Positions 11,937 through 22,831 of a stretch of DNA of 64,000 nt are shown here, piece by piece. The number at the start of each line of letters is the position of its first letter. The stretch's first letter is position 1. The position numbers and the translations under genes were made by a program. The DNA is from Cryptomeria japonica (Eukaryota > Streptophyta > Pinopsida > Cupressales > Cupressaceae), in NCBI RefSeq assembly GCF_030272615.1, contig NC_081411.1, positions 831,130,160 to 831,194,159 of the forward strand, read 5' to 3'. Under the pieces are notes generated by a model. The model made no database searches and was not told where the DNA came from. It was given only the letters and a program-made list of their open reading frames with translations.

Positions 11937-13421
11937 TGATAACTCAATGATGAACAGATAGTACCAAACCGGTATTGAGAGGGGGGGGGGTGGGTGAATC
12001 AATACAAACAAAAACACATTCCTAAAACCGGTTTGTTAGTAGATACTATGCTTTGGCAGACAAACAGTAACACCAGTCTTAAATAGAGTACAACTGACAA
12101 AAACTAGAATAACTGAGACAAGCACAAACCGGTTGACACTTATCTTTTCATACAATCTAATACTTCATTTCCATTTCACCCTAGTGCATGAACGGGTAAT
12201 CTATCATCAAAATATATAAACCGCTAGATCAATATGATTTACCTTCAGACACAAATCACTTAAACCATCACATGAATAACACCACACATGACACACAAAT
12301 TTTTCATGTGGAAACCCAACTGGGAAAAACCATGGTGGGGATGAATACCCACAAGTTGTTTTTGAACTTTTTAGAAGTCCGCTTTGTTAGGAGCCTTGTC
12401 CGGTTAAAGACTGATACAATAGGTTCTGTTAGGAACCGATCCTATTAGGGATCACCTGGTTAAGGGATGGCTAGAATACTCGGTTAAGGTTTAAACCCTG
12501 TTAAAGGTTACCTTGTTAGAGGATTTCAAGAAATCAATGGTTTTGAGTCACCTTGTCAAAGGATTTACAGTAAGTCGGTTAAAGCTACCCTATTAAGGGA
12601 TTTCCCAACTGTTGAAGTGGTTAGATATCAACAGGTATTACAATTATCTGGTAACAACACTCAATGCCAATGCAGATCCGCTTTATCTCCTCTTCACCTT
12701 CTACACTTACACTATGTAGGTATCACTTCTCTCCTATGGTCTGGCAAGAATCACATATCTCTTCACTTGGATACACACACAACTTTTGCCAACAACCTCA
12801 GAAAGAAACACAACATCGACCTTATAGGAAACAAATAGGTTGGTAGCATAAACACTAAACCCTAAACCTGTTAGGTTAAGCAATTCAAACAGTTCAATCC
12901 TGACCGTTGAGCACATTGCATTAAATGCAACAATCTTGAACCAATCTCAAGACTTTCTCCATCGTTCATTTTCCACCGCTTTCATGGTGGCTGATAACCT
13001 ATCACGTGTTTTCACCATTTACAAACTTTGCACATTCCCGAGGTAGATAGGAACACTCTCCTTCATGCAATATCCTTCACGCGCACAAGGCTGATGTGGC
13101 AACACGATCTGTTCTTCGTTACAATGCTAACTCATCACACAAAGTCACCGGTTGAGTCACACAGGTTTGAAGCACTTCAACTAGAAACCCTAAAGTTGAG
13201 ACTACCAATCGGTAGTAATATAAAGCTTCCATGTATCAGTTCCCATAATCACATGCCGGTTCACCTTGAACAAACACATCGCTTCACTTTGGCACATATA
13301 ACGGTTCACAATGTTATACCGGTTCTTGGTAACATACCGGTTCTCTCTTCTTCAACATATTGACATCAATGACAACATACGATGTCATCATGTCCTCATA
13401 CCGGTTCACATAATGGCAACA
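11937..13421 (-). repeat. 5' LTR of the copia fragment
   Basis: The low edge is TGATAACTC followed by a G-run (11979-11988). The gtggaaacccaactgggaaaaacc block typical of copia LTRs is at 12309-12333. The high edge is set at ...GGCAACA (13421); a second possible end is GACAACA at 13377. It is rich in the motif accggtt. Confidence 0.7.
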
Positions 13422-13604
13422 GGTTTTTGTCTTTTGTGTTTCTTTATTTTGAGTTTTCATGTCTAATAAAAAAATCCAAAATAAAAAATCATAAAAAATA
13501 AAAAATCCAAAAAAAATCATTAAAAAATAGAAAAGCCGTGATAGAAATTGATAAAGCCAAGAAAATTCAAAAAACAACCTAATCAAGTTTTATGTAGTTG
13601 AAAC
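13422..13604. other. A-rich spacer between two copia elements
   Basis: It contains repeated aaaaatccaaaa/ataaaaaatc runs (13466-13540) and no coding signal. Element A inserted at its right end. Confidence 0.6.
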
Positions 13605-14727
13605 TGATGAATACTAAGAGGGGGGGGTGTGAATTAGTATGCCAAAAATCAATGTACTTAAACACTTTGCTAGACTAACAGTAAACTGGTAAAACAGTTT
13701 AGCAGACAGACCGGTTAGCACACATGCAAACCAAATAGCAAATAATGCATTCACCCACAGAAGCACAAACACCATAACACAAGAGATTTTGACGTGGAAA
13801 CCCAAATGGGAAAAACCACGGTGAGATGGAACTCACAAGTAACTATCGGCAGAATAGGAACTAGACCGGTTAAGATCATACAATGTTCTTTACCAGAATA
13901 GATCCTGTTAGGAATCTCAATCTCTATTAGGAGATAAGTCCGATTAAAGACTACCTTGCTAGAGGATTTTGGATTCACAGGTGTGAACCACCTTGTTAGA
14001 GGATTTCCAAAAGGCTTTTGGGCCTACCCGATTAAGGGCTTCAGACTTGTCGAAGATGTGAGTAATCAACAAGTGAGTGATCTAGCAAATAGTAGAGATT
14101 GCTTGGTTAGATCCTTGATAGCTCATTCCTAATGTATTCCAACATTACTTCAGTCTTCAACACATTCACACTCTCTCTAACTCATCAACCACCTTAAACC
14201 CTAGCAACAACCTAAAACCCTAGACATGATGTCCTTATAAAGGAATCTGATTTCATATCAGTCCAATAGGATTACAATACAATTTCCTAGGTTCAATGCA
14301 TCTAGACATATTCTGTGACATGACACAAAAATCACCGTTGAAGTGTCGACACCATCAAACAATCGGTGGATGGTAACTCATCACAAAATGCCGGTTGGTA
14401 ACTCATCACAGAGTATTACCAGTTCATACAAAATACCAGTTTAAGCAAAATACGGGTTGCCGATTTGACAAAATGAAGACTGGGAAATATGTGTTCTGCC
14501 GCTTTGATCCTTCGTACCACTTGAGATCCTCGAACCGCTTGGGGTCAGCATATCGCTTCAGATCGGTAAACACTTTCTACAAAACACCAATAGTCTAAGG
14601 ACTATAATGCATCATATCGGTTGGGAACAATTGTCGGTTGAGCATAACTCATACATATAAAAGTGATCTCAATGCAAGTGTGTGTCCATCAATGACAATC
14701 ACAACATAATCATCAAAAATACCAACA
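13605..14727 (-). repeat. 3' LTR of element A
   Basis: Its ends match 19952-21073 exactly in structure. It contains a G-run just inside the low edge and the gtggaaacccaaatgggaaaaacc block at 13794-13818. Confidence 0.93.
14233..14241 (-). promoter_or_regulatory. Putative TATA box in element A LTR
   Basis: The minus strand reads TTTATAAGG. The same motif occurs in the other LTR at 20578-20586. The position in the LTR fits a U3 promoter. Confidence 0.4.
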
Positions 14728-14742
14728 ATCTCCCCCTTTGGC
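14728..14742 (-). promoter_or_regulatory. Polypurine tract of element A
   Basis: The minus strand reads CCAAAGGGGGAGATT directly before the 3' LTR start TGTTGG. Further PPT-like tracts lie inside at about 14812-14820 and 14931-14941. Confidence 0.85.
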
Positions 14743-14990
14743 ATTGATGGCAACACTTAAGAAATTTTGACATCTAAGTGTTTTACAACAAGAATATGCC
14801 ATAATCAAAATTACTCCCCCTAAGCATATACACTATCCCTTTTGCAAAAAAATATAATGTATACTACTTCTTAACAGAAATAACATGAAAGTATACATCA
14901 AAACATTCAAAATTTATACTTCTCCCCCTTTGCCAACAATGACAACAAAATATTACATAGTAACCCCTCTTTCATTAAAATAATAAGTGT

Positions 14991-17900
14991 TTATGACAGT
15001 AAAGAATAAAACTTGTCAAAAACTGATTTAAAGTCCTGCAAAAATTGTTTCATAGATAAGGACCAGGACTCAAGTAGGGAGGTAGCCACTTCTTTCTTTG
15101 TCTGCATCTGGAAGACCTGTTCTTCCATGGTGTCTATTGTGCTCATCTCTTGATTCACCGTTAAAGCATCCAGATTGAGATAACATTTCTGAAGGATCTG
15201 TAGGTGTGGGAGTAGAACCAGTTGGAGTTCCTACAAATCTTGAGTCCGGTTGCTTATTTCCAACTCTATTTTTGTAGACTGGATATGAAACCGGTGAACG
15301 GTTTGCCCATAAGTTGAAAAAGAGTCATATGGTGGCTTGAAGGTGCTCATATATAACTGCAAGTCGGTTTGTAGCTTTTTCTTCTGTACAAGCACATCAT
15401 CACAAAAGAGATGGGGTTGGCAAATCTTACTCAGTATTAGATTCCCCTCATCTAGAGCATTCCTTATATCTTTTTGAGCTTTTCGCAGTTTGGACTTAAG
15501 CTCATTAAGCTTCTTCACCAGGGCAATGTTGAGAGCCTTTTGATGCTTTTTCTTGGCATTTGCCTCTGCTACCTCTTCTAGGCTCTGCACCTGATCATCC
15601 ACTACTGTGTATAGGAGCTTCAATTATGCCAATGATGAATCAACATTGGGGAGGTTTGTGCTGGGTAACAAACTAGTAAGAGTGTCCACCGCAACTTGGA
15701 TCACATCTTCCTCCTTCTTCCTCCTTAACACTTCAAGGCATTCTTGAGCAACCTTAATAATCTATAGCAGCTCCATTTCATTTGCAGATTGAAGGTCAAT
15801 AGGACTAGTGAGGTCAGCTAGTTTGGCTTGACTACCGGTTGCCTTTGGAGTCTCCATCTGCATGCTCTTTGCCGCTTCTACTTCCTTGTCCTCCTCTGCC
15901 TTCTTCTTCTCTGCTTTTTTTCTCTTTTCCTCTTCCTTATCCTCCTTTGCCTTCTTCTTCTCTACTTCCTTCCTCTTCTCCTCTTCCTTTTCTTCCTCTG
16001 CCTTCTTCTTCTCTGCTTCCTTTCTCTTCTCCTCTTCCTTTTCTTCCTCTTCCTTATTCTTTTCTGCTTCCTTTCTCTTCTCCTCTTGTTTCTGTTTCTC
16101 CTCATCTTCTTCCTTTTTCTTCTTCTCCGCTTGTTTCTTTGCTACCTCTTCCTGTTTGTCCACAGCTTGCTTTTCAACTTGTTCAGCCTGCTTCTCTTGT
16201 CCTATTGCTTCAGATGGTGTGTCCTGCACAACATCTTCTACATCCAGAGCATTGACATCAATAGTGTTTGTAGGTTCAACAACCAGGTTTCCTTCAGTAT
16301 CAAACACTTCATCTGGTTTTGTTATTGCCAGTTCTTGCTCACCCTTTCTGTTGGCTTCAGCCACTCGATGCATCTTAAGAGCTTCTTGAGCAAGAGTGTG
16401 TGTATTCTTGATCACTTCTTGACCCTTTCCTTCCAGTAATAGGAGTCTTCTTCTTCTCATGAAGAAGAGGCCTTTGTATTTATTCATAACTTCGAAAAGT
16501 TCTAGATTTGATACATCAGGAAAATGTTGAGCAAAAATTTTCCCTCTCATTTCCTGTTCCTTTTCTATGGCAATGCGCCATTTATTGTCTAAGGAGTTAT
16601 ACAAATAATCTGGTGTCTTAGATCTAATTTTTGAAGGTGACTGGTCATTAACACATAAATACTTAATGATTTCTTGTTCAACTGCTTCTTTTTCATCATC
16701 ATTGAAATCATCAAAACAATCAATCAAACCATTCAACACTTTTCTCCTAATATTTTTGATGGTTCTTTGACAATGTGTCAAAGGTTTGTAGGAAGAAATG
16801 TCAATATTTACCGGTGCTGATGATGCCAGTTCATTCTTTGTCTTTTTCTTTGCTTGTCTTGTCTTCTTGGGTTTTTCTTCAGACACAGTTTCTTCTGAGT
16901 CCGGTGAGTTATTGCTTGTCTTCCTCTTCCTCTCGAAGACTTTGGCAGGTGCCGCTTTCGGTTTCTTCTTTGCAGGTGACTGCTTGGTCACTTTGGGACT
17001 GGCTGTAGTAACTGGTGTCGATGCTAAAGGCACTGCCTTTCCTTTCTTTTTAGGAGGTTCTACAACCGGTGCAACCCTTTCTAGATAGGTGTCAGTTCTC
17101 TTTGCCTTAGGATCAAGAGGTGAGGTGATTATAGTAGAAGCATACCCATCCAACATATCATACATCACCTCATAGCCCATAGGCTCTACTTCTTCCTGTC
17201 TGGGCTCAACGACCTCCATTATGCATTCATCCACATTGATGATAAAGCAGATATCCTCTTCATATTTCTTGACAATGTCACTGGATATCCTCATCCTTAG
17301 ACTCATCTTGCTTCTGAACTCAACAAAGTACTTGTTCAGAACTTCAGGGTAGCCAGTTCCAACTACTTGCAGGCTTTCTTTGATCTACTTGGTAACCGGT
17401 TGGTCTGCAGACCACTGAATATCTCCCACTCCGAGGAAGTAACCTTGGAAGTAGAAAAATAGTCCTACTAGTAGTTGTCCAAACTTGAATTTTAATGCAT
17501 TATCCCATTTGATTGATTTAAGATTCAATAGGAGTTGCCTTTGCATACCGGTGCAGAGGTCAAATGATTCATCTTCCTTGATCATCCGGTAAGTGGCATT
17601 TATCGCTGTAGCAGATACAGAGTTAATTCTATTGGCATGGAACATCCAGTATCCAATCACCATGCACGCATATTTCACGAGGTCATCCTTGATGGAATTA
17701 ATAGTCATTCCTCTTGAGTCGCTCACTGAATCGGTGAGGTTGGTCATTTCAGTCTTGATGATCTTCCTCAGGGCTGGCACTTCACCGACATTGTAGAAAT
17801 TGGTGATGACATGAACAACTTGTGGTGTGATATCATGCGTTCTCTCTAGGTACATCTTCTCACCATGAACTCTACTCAGAATGATTCTAATGTGGTCATT

Positions 17901-18182
17901 TGTGAAATACTCTAGGAAGTAAACCACATTGTGAAGTTTCTTCTTCTCCAAAATGCTATACTTCAGTTTGATCTTTTTATCTTTCCCACATAATAGACCT
18001 AGCTACGAGTGGATTGCTAGAGACCCTAGGTCTTCAATTTTATAGTCTATATAATCAGATATTCCTTCTTCCACTATTACTCCAGTAGGAACTTGTGATA
18101 GGGCATTGTATTTTGACTTGCGTTGAATGAAGCTTACTGAATCGACAGATGCACTAGATCTAGAATGAGATGCGGAAGCCAT
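14991..18182 (-). pseudogene. Element A ORF2: large protein of unknown function, single frame with five nonsense codons
   Basis: From ATG 18182 (MASASHSRSSASVDS) to TAA 14991 one frame of 1,063 codons stays open except for five internal stops (TAG 18003, TAG 17385, TAG 15762, TAA 15624, TAG 15231). There is no frameshift. Visible parts are a Ser-rich start, a globular helical region of about 300 residues (HNVVYFLEYFTNDHIRII...DITPQVVHVITNFYN), a basic/acidic linker with SPAKKKPKAAPAK, a 17-residue Glu/Lys repeat (x4), and a long C-terminal region rich in Leu and charged residues that looks like coiled coil. It has no enzyme motif. The globular part resembles in style plant mobile-domain/transposon proteins, but I do not recognise the family. 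It lies downstream of gag in the same orientation. Each stop could come from one C-to-T change in a Gln codon. Confidence 0.75.
15882..16085 (-). repeat. 51-bp tandem repeat, four copies, inside ORF2
   Basis: Four units of exactly 51 bp encode the 17-residue motif EEKRKEAEKKKAEEEKE with small variations. Each unit is in phase, so copy-number change would keep the frame. The predicted structure is a charged single helix or coiled coil. Confidence 0.88.
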
Positions 18183-18626
18183 GATAAAAATAGAAAACTC
18201 AAGAAATACCTTTTGAAAATCAAGAATTTAGGGCTTTTAGATTCTACTTCACCTCACACTTCGTCAGTTGTAGAATCACCGCTTTGCGTTCTTCTCTTGA
18301 CCGTTTGTAATTTACTTCTGAATCTCCTTCAAGGTTTCTAAATTTCTCTAAATCACAGCACAAATCACTTTTTTGTTGCTCTGCACTTGAAAACCTTCTT
18401 TGCTCGAAAAATGATAGTGAGAAATGATTTGAAAATTATTTTTAAGCATATTCCTCACCAACCATAATTAATGCTCCACCATTAGAGTGTAAACCCTAAT
18501 TTGCCTTTTACCATTTCCAGTCTTCCACCAAATGACAGGTATCGCATACCGGTTAAGGTCTTTTACCGGTGTAAACTAGGGGTTCAAAAAATTTCACCAT
18601 TTTCTCCCCTTAAGCTTTTCTGATGC
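18183..18626 (-). other. Spacer between gag-like ORF and ORF2 of element A
   Basis: About 440 bp without a coding signal. It would be the leader upstream of ORF2. No splice or internal promoter signal can be called with confidence. Confidence 0.5.
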
Positions 18627-19901
18627 TTAGTTTGTCGGTTCCGTTATTTCCACACTAGGTGCAGAAACTGGTTCTTCTTGCAACACCGCTGGTTTCTTCT
18701 TCTAGGTTTTGTTCGTATCCGCTTGAATAGTGTCAATATTAATCTTTCCTTCTGGAGTGACTGGTATAACATTTGATATACTCCTTCTACTTCTGCAAAA
18801 TCTCACAATGTGACCCGGTTTGTTGCAATGACAGCAGACCATTCCAGGTGCTCTCCAAGGTCCATTATTCATTTTACCGTTCTTCCTCCTGCATGTGGCA
18901 TCAGTGTGACCATGACCATGACATATCATATAGTTTTCTCTCCATCCGATTGCCACTTGATAGCCACCGCTTCTTGACTAATGATTAAAGGTATTAAACC
19001 GGTTGTGATTTCGGTTCACAAAAGGTTCCAGACCAACTCCTTGAGTCCTCTAAGGATATCTTCCAACGTTGTTCATAATAGACTTGCATTCAGATGCTCT
19101 ATGCCCAAACTTGTTGCATGCATAACAGTTACCATTGAATCTATAGGATCTAGGCTTATCATTTAGAAAATAAGGAAAATTATTGTATGCTTTACTCCTA
19201 CACCATTGGCAGTATGTCCTTCTTTAAGACAGTTAAAGCAAACAGGTTTAAACTTTTGCTTACCTTTATCCTTTGATGCCGGTTGTTTCTTCAATGCTCC
19301 AACATTTGTACCAGAGGTCTCACCTTCCTCATGACCAAAATAACCAAGTCCATCAGTATTCTTGACAGGTTTGGCAGATTCAAGCTTTTGCTCTAGCTTA
19401 ACAAAACTCTTGTTGAACTTAGCAAGTATTTCCTTTGACTCAGAGAGTTCTTTGGAAATAGCAACATTTGTTTCCATCAGATTTGCATTCTCAGAGATGG
19501 TCATGTTCAGTTCTCCTTGCATGTCTTCCTTTCCACTTTGCTCATGTGGAGTTGAGTAGTTAGGGCACTGATCTCTTGCTTCAGCTTGGAGATTTCATGA
19601 TCTTTGTCTTTTACCAGATCTTCAGCTTTCCTCCGGTTCTCAAGCTCTTGGCACATGCCAATAGTCAATCCTTCCAACTCCTTTCTCAGATTGGAATTGG
19701 ATTGATTCAGCTTTCTACTTCTTGGATTAGGGCTTCCATGTCTGCTTCATCAGAGGAACTATTTTCAGATAGCTCCATCAACTTTTCAGCATGTTCTCTC
19801 CTTTTTGCTTGAGAGGCCTTATATTTGACCATAAGATCATCATAGGCTTGCTCAGACTGAGTGAGCCAATGAGTAAGTTCCCTCAATGTGTATTCCCCCA
19901 T
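18627..19901 (-). pseudogene. gag: Element A gag-like protein with coiled coil and four zinc knuckles
   Basis: It starts at ATG 19901 (MGEYTLRELTHWLTQSE) 37 bases after the PBS and ends at TAA 18627. The first half is helical and Ser/Glu-rich (SENSSSDEADM), with a KFNKSFVKLEQKLESAK stretch and the DGLGY motif seen before the zinc knuckle in SIRE-like copia Gag proteins. Zinc knuckles follow: CFNCLKEGHTA (last Cys displaced by a frameshift near 19205), CYACNKFGHRASEC (about 19085-19126), a variant CHGHGHTDATC (about 18895-18927) and CCHCNKPGHIVRFC (about 18796-18837). Normal copia Gag has one knuckle. At least two frameshifts and three stops break it. It probably binds RNA and packages the element. 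Confidence 0.78.
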
Positions 19902-19937
19902 ATCTCTTTCCAAGTGGTTAAACTTATAGAAAGGTAG

Positions 19938-19949
19938 GCTCTGATACCA
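19938..19949 (-). promoter_or_regulatory. Primer binding site of element A
   Basis: TGGTATCAGAGC on the minus strand, two bases from the LTR edge at 19952. Confidence 0.92.
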
Positions 19950-19951
19950 AT

Positions 19952-21073
19952 TGATGAATACTAAGAGGGGGGGGGGTGAATTAGTATGCCAAAAATCAAT
20001 GTACTTAAACACTTTGCTAGACTAACAGTAAACCGGTAAAATAGTTTAGTAGACAAACCAGTTAGCACACATGCAAATCAAATAGCAAATAATGCATTCA
20101 CCCACAGAAGCACAAACACCATAACACGAGATTTTGACGTGGAAACCCAAATGGGAAAAACCACGATGATATGGAACTCACAAGTAACTATCTGCATAAT
20201 AGGAACTAGACCAGTTAAGGTCATACAATGTTCTTTACCAGAATAGATCCTTTTAGGAATCTCAATCTCTGTTAGGAGATAAGTCCAATTAAAGACTACC
20301 TTGCTAGAGGATTTTAGATTCATAGGTGTGAACCACCTTGTTAGAGGATTTACAAAAGGCTTTTGGGCCTCCTCGGTTAAGGGCTTCAGACTTGTCGAAG
20401 ATGTGAATAATCAACAAGTGAGTGATCTAGCAAATAGCACAGATTGCTTGGTTAGATCCTTGATAGCTCATTCCTAATGCATTCCAACATTACTTTAGTC
20501 TTCAACACATTCACACTCTCTCTAACTCATCAACCACCTTAAACCCTAGCAACAACCTAAAACCCTAGACATGATGTCCTTATAAAGGAATCTGATTTCA
20601 TGTCGGTCCAATAGGATTACAATACAATTTCCTAGGTTCAATGCATCTAGACATATTCTATGACATGACACAAAAAGCATCGTTGAAGTGTCGACACCAT
20701 CAAACAATCGGTGGATGGTAACTCATCACAAAATGCCGGTTGGTAACTCATCACAGAGTATTACTGGTTCATACAAAATATCGGTTTACGCAAAATACCT
20801 ATTGCCAGTTTGAAAAAAATGAAGACTGGGAAATATGTGTTTTGCCGCTTTGATCCTTCGTATTGCTTGAGATCCTCGAACTGCTTGGGGTCAGCATACC
20901 GCTTCATATCGGTAAACACTTTCTGTAAAACACCAATAGACTAAGGACTATAATGCATCATACCGGTTCGGAACAATTGCTGGTTGAGCATAACTCATAC
21001 ATATAAAAGTGATCTCAATGCAAGTGTGTGTCCATTAATGACAATCACAACATAATCATTAAAAATGCCAACA
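19952..21073 (-). repeat. 5' LTR of element A
   Basis: The same sequence as 13605-14727 with scattered substitutions, mostly transitions. It ends GCCAACA at 21073, next to the TSD-like aaaac. Confidence 0.93.
20578..20586 (-). promoter_or_regulatory. Putative TATA box in element A 5' LTR
   Basis: The minus strand reads TTTATAAGG, conserved between both LTRs of this element. Confidence 0.4.
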
Positions 21074-21695
21074 AAAACAAGATCACAAAATCTACAAACA
21101 AACATCATGGATTAGTGTTACACATTTTGTAGGGAAGGCAAAGAGTTTATCCCTCCAATTGAAAAAGCATATGAGACCGACCATACCATCACAAATGACC
21201 TATAAATCCAATTCACAAATATCCCAAAACTTGAACCAAACCTACTATAGTATCAAAAATTGAATACTCCTTTGCAATTCTACCTACACTTAAATTTCCA
21301 CTTTAGTTTCCATTCCCCTAGCATTTGAGTAGGCTCATTTCAGCCCTTGCATCAGCCTTTTTCCCTCTCGAGATTCTCTAGACACCTTTTCTAGCACCTA
21401 TCTTTCAACTTTGGTTTCGTGTTAGCCGCACGTCTCTCTTGTCACTTGTGATTTTTTAGTGTAATTTGTCTGGACACTAGCACGTCGTGCAGACATTTGC
21501 ACGCCACACATTCATTCCATGACATCTTAACATTCGAATGTCAATTTTGGACGTTATTCCACCTGTTACCTACCCAGGTCAATGGAAACGACTCAAAATC
21601 TTCCAAAACGGCTCGCTAACCCTCTTTTCCCTTCAATTCTCTCATTTTAAATCTATCTTTTTCTCCATTCAATCTCTCTAGTTCTTTGAGGCAAT
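21074..21695. other. Unassigned spacer
   Basis: No ORF, LTR end or repeat pair is visible. It is CT-rich towards the right end. Confidence 0.5.
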
Positions 21696-22058
21696 TGTTA
21701 GAAGCATAGTTTTTGTTGCACCAAAAGATCAACCTGTTAATGCTTGATACATCCACTAGACTTATAGAATCCACAGAAGATGGTTAAGCTATGTCACAAA
21801 CTTGAGTGTCGTGTTGTACCAATGGTGCACACCTTGCAACAATCCCTCCCTAGCTCAAGTGAGGGGGTTTGAACCTATGAATCAGACTCTGATACCACTT
21901 GTTAGAAGTATGATTGTCATTGCACCAAAAGATCGACCTGTTGATGCCCGATACAACCACTAGACTTATAGAATCCACAGGAGGTGGTTAATCCATGTCA
22001 CAAACCCGAGCGTTGCACTGCACAACACAAGGAGACCAATGGCACACACCTTGCAACA
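21696..22058 (-). mobile_element. TRIM (363-bp miniature LTR retrotransposon)
   Basis: Two short LTRs (21696-21841, 146 bp; 21900-22058, 159 bp) begin TGTTAGAAG and end CCTTGCAACA on the plus strand, giving perfect TGTT/AACA termini. The 58-bp interior holds a PBS (21881-21897, minus TGGTATCAGAGTCTGAT) and a purine tract (minus tagggaggga) next to the 3' LTR. The flanks gcaat (21691-21695) and acaat (22059-22063) fit a 5-bp TSD with one change. It encodes nothing. LTR 1 lacks about 13 bp present in LTR 2 near 22017. Confidence 0.88.
21881..21897 (-). promoter_or_regulatory. Primer binding site of the TRIM
   Basis: TGGTATCAGAGTCTGAT on the minus strand, one of the few functional parts of the miniature element. 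Confidence 0.85.
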
Positions 22059-22831
22059 ACAATCTATCTAGTTATCTCTCTTGTTCTCACAACTTTCTCT
22101 TTCTCTCTCTTGCTTGCTATAGTAGTCTCTAGTTTGCTACAACACTCTCAAGTTCTCATAGTAATCTTCCTAGCTCTCTTGGCTTTCTCAAGCCTCTCTG
22201 GTAATATATTTTTAGTTATCTTGTGTTTGAGCATCTTGGGATTTATCACATTCCTTATCTATTTGACCATTTGATCATTCTATCTATTTATCTTTTGATC
22301 TATCTATCTATCTAGTTGTAATGGAGGTGGAAACATCAAAATCAAAATGGGGACTTGACTAAGGCAAGTCTCCAAACAACCCCAAACATTTTTCCTCTTC
22401 TTCTTGTGTGAAGGTTTATTAGAAGCATTCAAATGCATGAGGGTTTTCCTATTTGTGTTTATATTTATTATATGTTATTCACAATCACATTTCTAACTTC
22501 TAGGTTTTACAGGTTATCTGAAGGATAGAGTTGGGTTTTCTCTATTTTCTAAGTTTTTTGTTCGCGGTTCGTACGAGACTACAACACAGTACGCGGATGT
22601 CTACATGTCATGCTGGCATCCTTGACCGATATTCTTAGATTTAGACTAAAGACTCTCTATCATTTGCTCTTTCATTTCTATAATTAGATATTTTCACCAG
22701 TTTTGCTAGTTAGAGAAAATGCATGTTATGAAATTGGTTCTCAAGGAACATAGTTCTTCCCTTTACAAGGTCACTTTTGCACCATTACACCTACTATTAC
22801 CAAACAAACACCACCTCTATTCCACCATTAA
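22059..22831. other. Non-coding spacer with TATC microsatellite
   Basis: It contains a CT-rich stretch (22070-22200) and a short (TCTA)n run at about 22299-22313. An apparent hydrophobic plus-strand frame here comes from the CT-rich sequence. I see no LTR ends. Confidence 0.5.

Larger units (their letters stand above)
8384..13421 (-). mobile_element. Truncated copia element with an internal rearrangement
   Basis: Minus-strand order: 5' LTR (13421-11937), PBS, start of gag (11865-11494), an inserted plus-strand LTR block (11493-9986), then gag again from its start (9946) through protease to the first part of integrase (8384). The Ty3 array cuts off the rest. No 3' LTR of this element is in the window. 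Confidence 0.75.
13605..21073 (-). mobile_element. Element A: non-autonomous copia derivative with gag-like ORF and a giant second ORF
   Basis: It is 7,469 bp. LTRs of 1,123 bp (13605-14727) and 1,122 bp (19952-21073) are almost identical, TGATGAATAC...CCAACA on the plus strand. PBS and PPT are both present. The flanking bases gaaac (13600-13604) and aaaac (21074-21078) fit a 5-bp TSD with one change. The interior has no protease, integrase, RT or RNase H. It holds a copia-like gag remnant and a single-frame 1,063-codon ORF. It must have been mobilised by enzymes from another copia element. Confidence 0.9.

Noticed and set aside
15828-16439. Long hydrophobic plus-strand frames (Leu/Phe/Ser-rich)
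   Set aside because: They are antisense shadows of the Glu/Lys repeat region of element A ORF2; the composition follows directly from the complementary codons.
21900-22058. Possible 5S-rRNA-like promoter box (Cassandra-type TRIM) around the CCTCCTG motif on the minus strand
   Set aside because: Only a short core resembles 5S box C; the rest of the 5S sequence is absent, so Cassandra identity is not supported.
21984-22274. 96-codon plus-strand frame with apparent membrane segments
   Set aside because: It overlaps the TRIM LTR and a CT-rich low-complexity stretch; the hydrophobicity is a composition effect.
22295-22316. TATC run considered as a CRISPR-like or regulatory repeat
   Set aside because: Simple microsatellite with a 4-bp period and no spacers.
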